Shown: piece by piece, positions 55,668 to 64,000 of the stretch
Layout: each line of letters opens with the position of its first letter
Numbering within the stretch: the first letter of the stretch is position 1
Assembly: GCA_914767885.1 (NCBI GenBank)
Contig: CAJZBQ010000030.1
Location: 310,001 to 374,000 of the forward strand
DNA length: 64,000 nt
From: Blepharisma stoltei
Lineage: Eukaryota; Ciliophora; Heterotrichea; Heterotrichida; Blepharismidae
Direction of reading: 5' to 3'
The notes under the pieces: model-generated
Told to the model about the DNA's origin: nothing
The model's database searches: none
Seen by the model: only the letters and a program-made list of their open reading frames with translations
Translations under genes and position numbers: made by a program

Positions 55668-58600
55668 ATGGAACAATTGATAAGCCTAAAAGCCCCAGAA
55701 AATCCTCTTCAACAAGTTTCTAAAATATTTACCTGCTCAAGTACTGATTATTCATCATCTGCATCCCCTAGTTTGCCTTTATCGCCGATACCAATGAACT
55801 TTCCAACTATAATGATTAAAGAGCCAGAATATAGTTTTTCTTATCTAAATCCCCCCCCTTTAAATTGGAACTAAAAATTTCGTTCCAATTTGAAGTGGGG
55901 TTAGTTTTATTTTTTAAAAAAAAAATATCAATATAAAAAATATAAAAATTTAAAAAAAAAAATTCAAAAACTTATCGAATGGATCAATAAATTTGTTTAA
56001 TAAAATGCTATTTACTCTTTATCCTTTAAAACAAAGCAAGATATAACTAAATTTTCATTATTAGTTAATACGCCACTATTAATTGGTATCAAAATTATTT
56101 ACACAAAAATTATTATTTTTATTGATAAAAAAAATTTAAAAAAAAAAATTTTGGAAAATTTATCGATCAAAGTGCTAATTTTGTTTAAATAAGATGTTAT
56201 TTATACTCTATTCTTTAAAATAAAGCAAGAAATAAGTAAATTTTGAAATTTTATAAAGAATTCCTATTGAATTTATATCAAAACTATCCAAATAAAAAAA
56301 ATATCATTTTTATCAAAAAAAACAAAAATTTTTTTTGAAAATTTTTTAAAAAACAAAATGAATTTTTTTTTTAAAATTTACCAATTAAGGATGATAAATT
56401 TATTTAAATAAGATGCTCTTTATACTTTTTTCTTTAAAAAAGAGCAAGATATAAATAAATTTTTAATTTTAGTTAAGAAGAAACATTTAACTTATATCAA
56501 AACTTTTTAGATAAAAATTATATATAATTTTTTATTATAAAATTAAATTTTGTTCCAATTTAAAGGGGGGTTAATTTATAGAAGTTTCCTATGTTTGGCG
56601 CTGTAAGGCCGATAAATTCTGATCGGAATTTATCGGTAGGTTGCACCAAATCAATGCCTTGGTCGGACCAAAAAGCGATTTGGTCCGACGAACTTGGAAA
56701 GCTCCTGGGAAAATGTCTGCGCTTTTAGCGCTATATAGAGGAAACCTCTATACCAAAAAAAGTGGAAATTTTACCGATATTTTGTTCCAATTTAAAGGGG
56801 GGGAGTAAGTATTGATGATACACAATTTGAAGCTTTAGATTCCTTACTCCCCCCCATCCTTGATCGAACGACTCGCCATCGTTCGATCAAGGATGGGGGT
56901 TAAAAAAAAAATTTATATATAAAATAAAAAAAAATATATATATATTTTTTTTTTTTTACTTTTAAATAAGAGGGTTAAGAGTATTTAATAAATATTTTTA
57001 CAGCAAAAAATTGAATTAATTCCATAAAAATACAATTTTTTAATATTTTGATTTATTAGTCACCCTTTAAACTGTATAAATTTTAATTTATTCCTTATTA
57101 AATTAAAATTTTTTGTTTTAAATTTTAAAGAATCTCTATTTTATTAGATTATTAAGGTTTTAAGCCTAGGTTGATGACTAAATCACTTCGTATGGTTGAT
57201 TCCGTAGCTTTTTGTCGTCTCAAAGCTTCTGAAAACAACTTCATTAGGTACATCTTCCCAAGCTTTTGATAACTAATATATTTTTATATATATAAAAATT
57301 GTTATGATATGAAAATCGTTCGATCAAGGATGGGGGTTAATTTCCCCAATTTTTAGGAATTTTTACAGTCAATCGTTCGACCAAGGATGAGGGAGTTAGA
57401 ACAAAAACTAAATTCTCTGTTTGATATAGTACGCAAAAAAGAAGAGAAAATCTATATAAGGAGAAATGAATTAATTAAAAGAAAAAATAAAATTGATAAA
57501 ATTAGAGAGCAATTAAATTCAAGGATGATGAAACCTAAGCGTGATTTTACTGAAGAATGAAACAATGTAAAAACACTAGAAAATGAAATAAAATCTATTG
57601 AACTAAGGATTAAAAATTCATTAGAAAAAAGAGAGATTGATGCAGGAAATTCTATGTATAAAGATGCAGAAATAAAAGAAGGACTAAATGAACAAATTTC
57701 TTTCTTAGAAAGAAAATTGAAAGAAAAGTTTTGCGAATTAGAAAACTTAAAAAAATTAAAAAAACAGAAATTAGTTAAAAAAAATGAATTTTTGCAAAAG
57801 ATTGAATTAATAAGGCTTGAAAGGCAAGATATAAAAAGAAGATTAGGAGGAATATCATGATCTGAGACTGCGGAAGATAAAAATATAGAATTATTTATGA
57901 GAATAAAGAAAGCTGAGAAAAATTATAGAGATGAAGAAATGAAAAAAATCGAACTTGAAAATGAGCTTACTCCCCCCCATCCTTGATCGAACGGCTCGCC
58001 ATCGTTCGATCAAGGATGGGGGTTAAAAAAAATTTTTTGGAAAAAAAAATTATATATATAAAATACAAAATATATATATATTTTTTTTATTTACTTTTAA
58101 ATAAGAGGTTTAAGAGTATTTAATAAATATTTTTACAGCAAAAATTGAATTAATTCCATAAAAATACCAATTTTTAATATTTTGATTTATTAGTCACCCC
58201 TTTAAACTGTATAAATTTTAATTTATTCCTTATTGAATTAAAATTTTTTTTTTTTAAAAATTTTAAAGAATCTCTATTTTATTAGATTATTAAGGTTTTA
58301 AGCCTAGGTTGATGACTAAATCACTTCGTATGGTTGATTCCGTAGCTTTTTGTCGTCTCAAAGCTTCTGAAAACAACTTCATTATGTATATCTTCCCAAG
58401 CTTTTGATAACTAAATATATTTATATATATATAAAAATTGTTATGATATGAAAATCGTTCAATCAAGGATGGGGGTTAATTTCCCCAATTTTTAGGAATT
58501 TTTACAGTCATTCGTTCGATCAAGGATAGGGGGGAGTTAGCACTATATTAGAAAAATGGAGTCTTAAGTTTAAAGAAATTTCAAACCGAAAAGCAAAGCT

Positions 58601-58910
58601 CAGGACCTATCAAAATGATATAGAAGCTAAATTATCTATAATAAACTATGGAAATCAACAGCTTAAAGAACAACAAAAAAGTAATTTAGAAAGAAAAGCT
58701 TCAATTAGTGATTTAAAAGAGCTTATAGAAATAAAAATTGAAGCAATCAATCAAGAAGAGCAAAATTCACAAAGAAATCAAAGCGAAATACAAGAAAAGA
58801 TAGAAATATTAATTCAGAGTTGTGATAATAGAAAAGAGCCTAGATCTATAAGTAAAAAATCAAAGACAATTGCACCATCAGCAAGATCTAAGATAAAGAT
58901 GAAAAAATAA
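55668..58910 (+). CDS. Coiled-coil protein split by three MITE IESs
   Basis: 386 residues after removing 960 bp (TAA 55846/56806), 552 bp (TTA 56844/57396) and 570 bp (TTA 57967/58537); 3243 minus 2082 is 1161. Head of about 60 residues rich in Ser and Pro; the second exon is only 38 bp of coding (SIDDTQFEALDS). The rest is a Lys/Glu coiled coil (EQKLNSLFDIVRKK ..., SLEDI-like heptads) with a basic end (ARSKIKMKK). No family. Two thirds of the span is mobile DNA. TGA is Trp twice. Confidence 0.87.
55846..56808 (+). mobile_element. Family 5 MITE acting as IES, carrying a family 4 element
   Basis: TAA at both ends. Motif TTTAAATTGGAAC(TAAAAATTTCG)TTCCAATTTGAA forms a hairpin at the left; at the right two copies of GTTCCAATTTAAAGGGGGG flank the inserted family 4 hairpin (56577-56752). 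Interior AT-rich, partly built of three diverged repeats (AAATTTATCGA...AAATAAGATGTTATTTATAC and relatives, near 55975, 56165 and 56390). Confidence 0.85.
56577..56752 (+). mobile_element. Family 4 hairpin element nested in family 5
   Basis: TATA-bounded, about 175 bp. Contains two inner palindromes (GATAAATTCTGATCGGAATTTATC; GGTCGGACCAAAAAGCGATTTGGTCCGAC). Virtually identical, inverted, at 62612-62792. Confidence 0.9.
56844..57398 (-). mobile_element. Family 1 MITE acting as IES (copy A)
   Basis: TTA 56844-56846 / 57396-57398. Left hairpin of CATCCTTGATCGAACGA with CTCGCC spacer; right double motif, last copy with GACCAAGGATGAGGG. Interior nearly the same as copy B at 57967 (shared GGTTGATGACTAAATCACTTCG). 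Confidence 0.93.
57967..58539 (-). mobile_element. Family 1 MITE acting as IES (copy B)
   Basis: TTA 57967-57969 / 58537-58539. Same orientation and layout as copy A, 569 bp downstream of its end, with a few substitutions. Removal joins ENEL to STILEKWSL. Confidence 0.93.
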
Positions 58911-58994
58911 CAGTTATAATCTGTAAAATTTATTTTAAAAATAAAATATTTGTTAATTAAACTCTGAATAAGTTTTGGAAAAATTAAGTATAAA

Positions 58995-59695
58995 TTAATT
59001 ATATTTTTGTCTTTTTCTTGTTTGAGATTCATTTCTATCATGACTAATATCTGAATATTTATGCTTATCTCTGCTAGCATTACTCTTTTTCTCTTTATGA
59101 TCGTTTCATTTACTAGTTTTTCTAGCTGATCCTTCTATAATCCTATTAGCTGCCATTTCCAATGTTAAATTTTCTTCTCGTTTTACTTTCGCTTCTACCT
59201 CTTCCAGTTTTTTAATATAATATCGTATCTCTTTATTTTTTCCCTCGAGTTTTGCTTCTAGTATTTTTATCTTTTCCTCTTTTTCTGTTAAATAAATTTT
59301 ATTTGCATCAGGTAACAATTTTTCATATTCGATTTTCATTTTCAAGAACTCTTCTTGATGCTTTTTTTCATTCACTTCAGATGAATCTCTTTTCTAATTA
59401 AATCAATTTCATGCTCTTTTATTTGAGAATCTCATTTTGCAACCATCTGCTTATAAGCTTCAACATCCATCGAATCGATTAAATTTTTAGCTCTAAGTCG
59501 GTTTAACTCTTCCTTTGTCTTTTTTAATTCTTCCTTTATTCCTATGAAATTTCTCCTTTTATTAAATAATAGAATGGCATCTTCTAAAGCATTATAAGAA
59601 AAATAATGATGCTCAATCAAATAATTTTCAATAGAGGAACACTCATCTAAAGTTAAAAAATAAATTGCTTCTTCATAAGATATGGTCCATTAAAT
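58995..59695 (-). pseudogene. Coiled-coil protein, frame-broken paralogue of 60339-61092
   Basis: Well-coded segments on the minus strand: SYEEAIYFLTLDECSSIEN (near 59680-59620), then a coiled coil to 59390, then after a +1 break KKHQEEFLKMKIEYEKLL to the TAA at 58995. One break lies in an A7 run (59360-59370, plus-strand T run); adding one base would join the parts. A second break is near 59685, since the only ATG (59691) is in another frame. Parts align in order with the intact gene at 60339-61092 (KMVAKWDSQIKEHE / DIINKWDLQIKDHE; YEKLLPDAN / YEILIPNAN). It is either a decayed copy or carries sequence errors; the ends resemble each other (tail rich in Lys/Asn). Confidence 0.6.
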
Positions 59696-59782
59696 ATTTT
59701 GCTAGATACTTGGCTTGCATACGTATATAGTTATTTTAAATTCTGATTGAAGATGAAAGCATTTCATAGAATAGGTAAGCCA

Positions 59783-60148
59783 CTATAAATATTCAAGAGG
59801 GCAATTCTTTAAATTCTGTAGATGTCTATAATTTTTAGAAAGAGTTTCTTCACTTAATTTGAGTATTGATGCTCTAGAATCGTTAATTTGTTCAATTAAA
59901 GTTTCGACATTTGCATTGAAATGGTTTATGGCTGCAAGTATAGCTTCATAGCTCTTTTCATAGTAAAGTTCAAGTTGCTTTACTATAACAGGTTTGAGTG
60001 TTTTTTCTATAGGGTTGAGAGCATGACTTATAAAGAAGTTGCTCGAAATATGATCTTTTCAATGAACATTGCAAATTAATGTGCATGCTTCAGTGCATCC
60101 GCATTTTAATATAGCTTGTTTGTCGCATAGATAGCAAATTTGACTCAT
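59783..60148 (-). CDS. Small Cys/His zinc-binding, coiled-coil protein (paralogue 1)
   Basis: 121 residues. N-terminal zinc-binding motif CYLCDKQAILKCGC...CNVHWKDH, B-box-like in spacing, then a helical region (VKQLELYYEKSYEAILAAIN). One TGA (Trp). Stop TAG at 59783. Paralogous to 62801-63433 in both the finger and the ending (LKNCPLEYL / LKTSPLHF). Only 90 bp from the frame-broken gene downstream and in phase with it, so a fused gene with an unseen IES cannot be ruled out. Confidence 0.65.
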
Positions 60149-60338
60149 TTATTAAATGTCATCATAATTAAAAATTAAAAGTTAATCCTTCATTTTTAGG
60201 AAAAAGAAGTATTTTATTAGCATATTTTATTATAATTGATAGAATTATAAATTTTATTTATAGATATTATAGACATCATATACATTTTATTATTATATTA
60301 TTTAATTTTACTTAAATGCATTTTTCCAATGAATATAT

Positions 60339-61092
60339 CTAGTTATTATATTTTGCTTTTTTATGAGGCTCAGGCTCATATCCACTTTCTCCATGCGTCT
60401 TGATTTTCTTTTCTCTCACAAACTTATCATTTCCATATACTTTCTTGCTTACTTCTCCACTCTTTTGAAATACTTTATTAATTAAATCTTTTGCCTTATT
60501 ATCGCCTCTAATTTCTTCTTCTGTTTTTATCTGCATTGAAGATCTTCGGATCTTCCTGTTTAATTCTTCTATTGTTTTTTCTTTCTCCTTGATTACTTCT
60601 TCAAGCTCTTTTATCTTGCTTTCCTTTTCTATAATGATATGTATATTTGCATTTGGTATCAAGATTTCATAATCGTTTTTCAAATTTTTATTCGAAATTA
60701 TTATAATTGAATAGATAAAAAAATTATAAAAATAGGATAATCACAATGGAATTTTTCATACAAAACAGTATATATTCGACCATAAAGTTTTCTTCTTTTT
60801 CTTTAATCAATTTATTTCATGATTCTTCTTTTTCTTTAATAAGCTCCTCATAATATTGATCTTTAAATTTCAATTGATTTTCATGGTCTTTTATTTGCAA
60901 ATCTCATTTATTAATAATATCTTTATAAGCTTTATTATCCTCGTAAATATCATTGAATTTTTTTTCTTTTGCTTCAAAGGTGATTCTTAGATTTTTTAAT
61001 TCATTTTTGCAAGAAATTAATTCAGCATTTATTTGCTTTAGCTTTTTACTTTCTCCAAATTTATAAGCTTCTTCGAATTTATTAACGGGCAT
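60339..61092 (-). CDS. Coiled-coil protein, one short IES
   Basis: 224 residues after removal of 79 bp between TTA copies (plus-strand TAA 60704 and 60783): 754 minus 79 is 675. Start MPVNKFEEAYKFGESKK. Coiled coil nearly throughout (about 5-175), then a basic tail (KIKTHGESGYEPEPHKKAKYNN). Trp is TGA at 60902 and 60822. Tandem paralogue of 58995-59695. No family named. Confidence 0.75.
60704..60785 (-). other. 79-bp IES
   Basis: TTA (gene sense) at both ends, AT-rich. Left in, the frame ends in TAA after a short hydrophobic run; removed, it reads EENFIIISNKNLKNDYEI and aligns with the paralogue. Confidence 0.7.
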
Positions 61093-61644
61093 TTTCTATA
61101 TCCTAAAAAATGGCATTGACAGATCGCAGATATAGCAGCCCAATTTCCTCATATAATGATTAGTGTGAGATTTGGGTCTAGAATGGGTAGAAATTCATTG
61201 TGTATGCAATCAAGACTTTAATTGGGTCTCATGAAGATAATTCATAGAACTCAGGGTTTTGCCTCCTGGGTGCTAAAGGGGTTGAAAGGCAGGACTCAAA
61301 TAAATCCGACTAGGTGATAAGCTCATTAAACAGGCCTCAAATAGTGATCTTTGTCTATTGAGAAGTTGAATTTCGTCGAGCTATCGGCTCCAAAGCTATG
61401 AAAGTTGGGCGGCTAATGCAAACACTATCCTGCTGCCTAAAGAAAAATTGACCAAGGTATTTTAGAGACGATGTGAAAATTCCTTAGTTTGTTAAGGGCA
61501 AAAGGGTTAATCTAATAAAGGCATTTTCTAATTTTTCATAGTCAAAAAAGTTGATTTCTGCCAATCTTAACTTATAATTATTGGAAGCCCTAGCAACAAT
61601 AGATTCTTTCATTTTTAGAATTCAATTTCCATGATGTCTAATCT

Positions 61645-62420
61645 ATACATTAAAATAGCGCGGTGAACCGGCCACCCTCTTAGCACCTGCAATTAGGATG
61701 CCCAGAAACCCTGTGAAAGGGAGGATGACGATTGGTAATTTTATAGCTCGAGATGGCTGAGAAGCAACGCCAAAAGAGTAAGGTATCAATTTGGCAAGTA
61801 AAAAAGAAAATGGAAACCAACATTTTTCTGACAAGTACAGATAAAATTTGATAATTTTTTATACTAGGTTCCGTTATGCCAAGCCAAAAATGAGCTTGCC
61901 ATAAAAATAGCATTTGCTAACTTTCCAGATCGCTACTTTACCTCTTTAGATATTATTCCATAGCGATACAAAAAATATGCGTTATATCCTCCTCGGCATT
62001 ACTTGGTTTGGTGAGCGCAGCGTCGAACTACTGTGAACGCAGCTCACTTCATGCGAAGGTTTTATCTTGGAGGAAGATGAGACTTGGATTTGGAATGGGA
62101 TTCAAGCAAAATCAATAGGGCTAATCCTGGCCAATCAGGACCATTTACCGGTGCAATGCCAGGCATCGCGTCCAGACTGCAAGTTTCCATCTTGGCCTAG
62201 GTGATCAGAAAATTCGTTTTTTTTAATCTTTGGAAGCGAAGCCAATTGACATACCGCACGGTGACCCAGAGCCTCTGGCTCACGGGTAGCGAATTCAATT
62301 CTTTGTCCGTGAGGAGTGGCGCAGTGAGAAGTCGTGCTCAGCTGGCAAGTTGCGGCAAAGCGATATGGAGGTGAATATTGTCTGCCCGAGAAGCCTTCAC
62401 AGAGCTTCTCTTATAATCTT
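61645..62420 (+). mobile_element. Probable short retroelement, intergenic
   Basis: 5' head ATACATTAAAATAGCG and GTGAACCGGCCACCCTCTTAGC resemble the head of 46467-47025; 3' part CTTATAATCTTAATTAATTT resembles its tail. Higher G+C than flanks. No intact frame and no clear target duplication. The rest of 61093-62600 (notably 61250-61640) shows no gene that I can support. Confidence 0.5.
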
Positions 62421-62611
62421 AATTAATTTAAATTTAAGAAATATCTACCAATCAATCTTGAACATTATCATTATTTATTTTCTGAATATATTTCTTATTA
62501 TAAATGCTTATTTTAAATATAATGTATTGAATAAAGTTAGCCAAAGTATGTTGTAATTTTAGAAATCTATGAAATGTTTTTAGGAAAAATGATCTATTTT
62601 TTCTGTGCTAG

Positions 62612-62792
62612 TATATATAGAGGTTTCCTCTATATAGCGCTAAAAGCGCAGACATTTTCCCAGGAGCTTTCCAAGTTCGTCGGACCAAATCGCTTTTTGG
62701 TCCGACCAAGGCATTGATTTGGTGCAACCTACCGATAAATTCCGATCAGAATTTATCGGCCTTACAGCGCCAAACATAGGAAACTTCTATAT
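62612..62792 (-). mobile_element. Family 4 hairpin element
   Basis: TATA-bounded inverted copy of 56577-56752, essentially identical over about 170 bp, lying just beyond the stop of the zinc-binding gene at 62801. Confidence 0.92.
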
Positions 62793-62800
62793 CAAATTTT

Positions 62801-63433
62801 TTATTTTGAATGCATGAAAAAGCACAAATACATCACGAAAAGCATAACTTCATAGTCCCAGAAATGTAGTGGAGATGTTTTCAATTTATCTAGAATTTGA
62901 GACTTTTCATTTATTATATCCTCAGCTATGTACATGACTTCTTCTCGTTTTTCATTTATCTTTCTTAAAATTTTATCGATTTTTTCGTCAAAATATTTTG
63001 CCTTTAAAGTTATTTCTTCAATATTTATTTGGTGAAGATTTTTAATTTTTTCAATAATATAGTCCAGGACCTCATCTGGATCACCCTGGCTATAAGGTCT
63101 GCAAGTTGGTGGAATTTGCTAGGCAACAATAGTTTCCAAGCTAACTTTACAAGTTGGCAAGTGGTGCTTATTAATTGGCAGAGCTGATTAATACTGTTGT
63201 TTTCCGAGCCAGCTCACCAGTTGGTATTACCCTTGGTAGCTCAGAGCGATCTAAATGAAGTTTTGGGCTATAACTGGCTCTAGAGTATTTGGAATGATAA
63301 TGATTTCATGGTTAGTGCAATTACTTTTTAAGTGATCTTCAATATGATCCCAGCAGCCAAAAGTGCAAGGATTCAAGCAATTGCATTTCCAGGAGGGCAA
63401 AGATTTGCAAATAAAGCAATTAAAGGAATTCAT
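62801..63433 (-). CDS. Small Cys/His zinc-binding, coiled-coil protein (paralogue 2), one IES
   Basis: 157 residues after removal of 159 bp (plus-strand TAA 63093 / 63252): 633 minus 159 is 474. Finger CFICKSLPSWKCNC...CTFGCWDHIEDH at the N-terminus, then coiled coil (IIEKIKNLHQINIEE, KINEKREEVMYIAED). Joined residues NFIYSQGDPDEV. It ends MYLCFFMHSK. Paralogue of 59783-60148; a B-box or ZZ-like protein-binding role is inference. Confidence 0.72.
63093..63254 (-). other. 159-bp IES
   Basis: TTA (gene sense) at both ends. It contains two copies of a CAAGTTGG-type block and CCAGTTGG inverted, but no clear terminal repeat. Less AT-rich than most short IESs here. Confidence 0.72.
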
Positions 63434-63466
63434 GTATTTTATTATTTTATAATTTATATATCAACC

Positions 63467-64000
63467 ATGCTTACTAACTTTTTAAAAATGGAAGAATATG
63501 CAAGTACAAACTCACCCTCTTCTCTGTCTAATGGACAAGAAAAACTTGTCATTGGTCTTGGAGAAGACAAAGTTATCTACAGCTTCTCTTCCTCAACTCA
63601 TTTCCTACCAGAGCTTGAAGAAAACAAATTTTTAGAATTGTCAGTGAAATTTTATTTGTCTAAATTTCTCAAAGACTGCAACCAAAACAAGAAAAAAGAG
63701 CTCTTTTCAGCATTCTGCATCTCAGTTAACCAAAAATTTCCCCCAGAATCAATCCTAAGATGTCATAGATTACCTTCAGGAGATGCTATCCTGATTCCTA
63801 AAGAAAAATCAATACAACAAGATTTACTGAATCAAATCACATATGAATTAAAATACAAAGGAAGAGACATCATGATACCAATCGGAATCTTATGACTAGG
63901 TGGTGAAATCAACTACAATAGGTATCGGATTAATTTTACATTACCTCCTGGAATATCGATTGAGGAAACAATTAAATCATTAAAGCAAATCTGCGATATA
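63467..64000 (+). CDS. LINE ORF1-like protein, intact, cut by window edge
   Basis: At least 178 residues from the ATG at 63467, open to the edge, with TGA as Trp at 63893. Three blocks match ORF1 of the decayed LINE in order: LELSVKFYLSKFLKD, CHRLPSGDAILIP and GGEINYNRYRINFTLPPGIS (against PPGEINFSRYRIRTSLPIGM). Unlike that LINE, base composition is host-like and the frame is clean. It is therefore a live member of another LINE lineage or a host gene derived from ORF1. In LINEs this protein binds RNA; the last block looks RRM-like. Confidence 0.7.

Noticed and set aside
61250-61640. A possible decayed gene on the plus strand (few stops in one frame).
   Set aside because: Several TAG/TAA remain, no motif was recognised and no start is present.
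7691-63254. A CRISPR array or satellite as the source of the repeated motifs.
   Set aside because: Copies are dispersed, come in inverted pairs at element ends and differ by family; there are no regular spacers, and this is a eukaryotic genome.

Overview
The window looks like germline (micronuclear-type) DNA of a heterotrich ciliate close to Blepharisma. In-frame TGA falls again and again at conserved tryptophans (for example the D-x-W-S-x-G motif of three kinases), while genes end in TAA or TAG. Introns are only 15-16 nt. Many exons are broken by blocks that can be removed between two copies of TTA/TAA, TA or TCA, and removal restores the reading frame exactly. These blocks behave as internal eliminated sequences (IESs). 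Genus and germline status are inferences; the code, the introns and the frame-restoring junctions are read directly.

Layout. 1-5.7 kb: a cut secreted Cys-rich protein, a CDPK-like pseudokinase, cytosolic HSP90 and a LITAF-domain protein. 7.3-11.7 kb: an intact CDPK split by an IES, and a large coiled-coil gene. 13-18.4 kb: a small membrane protein, an MFS transporter with nested IESs, and a dCache receptor-like protein. 18.4-30.6 kb: a GAF/PAS cyclic-nucleotide phosphodiesterase, a PDIA6-like protein without CXXC, a MARK-like kinase, a coiled-coil protein, a macro-domain protein, RFC5, PPCDC and a small unknown. 31.4-36.2 kb: a decayed LINE inside an old MITE. 36.5-44.7 kb: RPL23, a second CXXC-less PDIA6-like gene with four insertions, a coiled-coil gene with a retroelement plus MITE insertion, a PhyH dioxygenase and a tesmin/LIN54-like CXC protein. 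45.7-54.7 kb: an allantoinase-like pseudoenzyme, a coiled-coil gene, an RCC1 protein, a small unknown, an SDR, RPS23 and a WLM metalloprotease. 55.7-64 kb: a coiled-coil gene with three MITE IESs, tandem coiled-coil paralogues, two Cys/His zinc-binding paralogues, and an intact LINE-ORF1-like gene running off the right edge.

The main theme is mobile DNA tolerated inside exons. At least five sequence-unrelated terminal-inverted-repeat families are present. The three best-preserved ones share one architecture: four copies of a short motif, two per end, one end a tight hairpin, with C-rich/G-rich tips against TTA or TAA. LINE and SINE-like insertions with 12-16 bp target duplications sit inside genes or inside MITEs. 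Where they hit exons, their duplications contain TA or TTA, so the same excision could remove them. Every IES-containing gene below was checked by arithmetic: span minus intron minus IESs is a multiple of three, except one gene with visible frame breaks. A second theme is pseudoenzymes: a CDPK, two PDI-like proteins and an allantoinase-like protein have each lost their catalytic residues while keeping their fold motifs.
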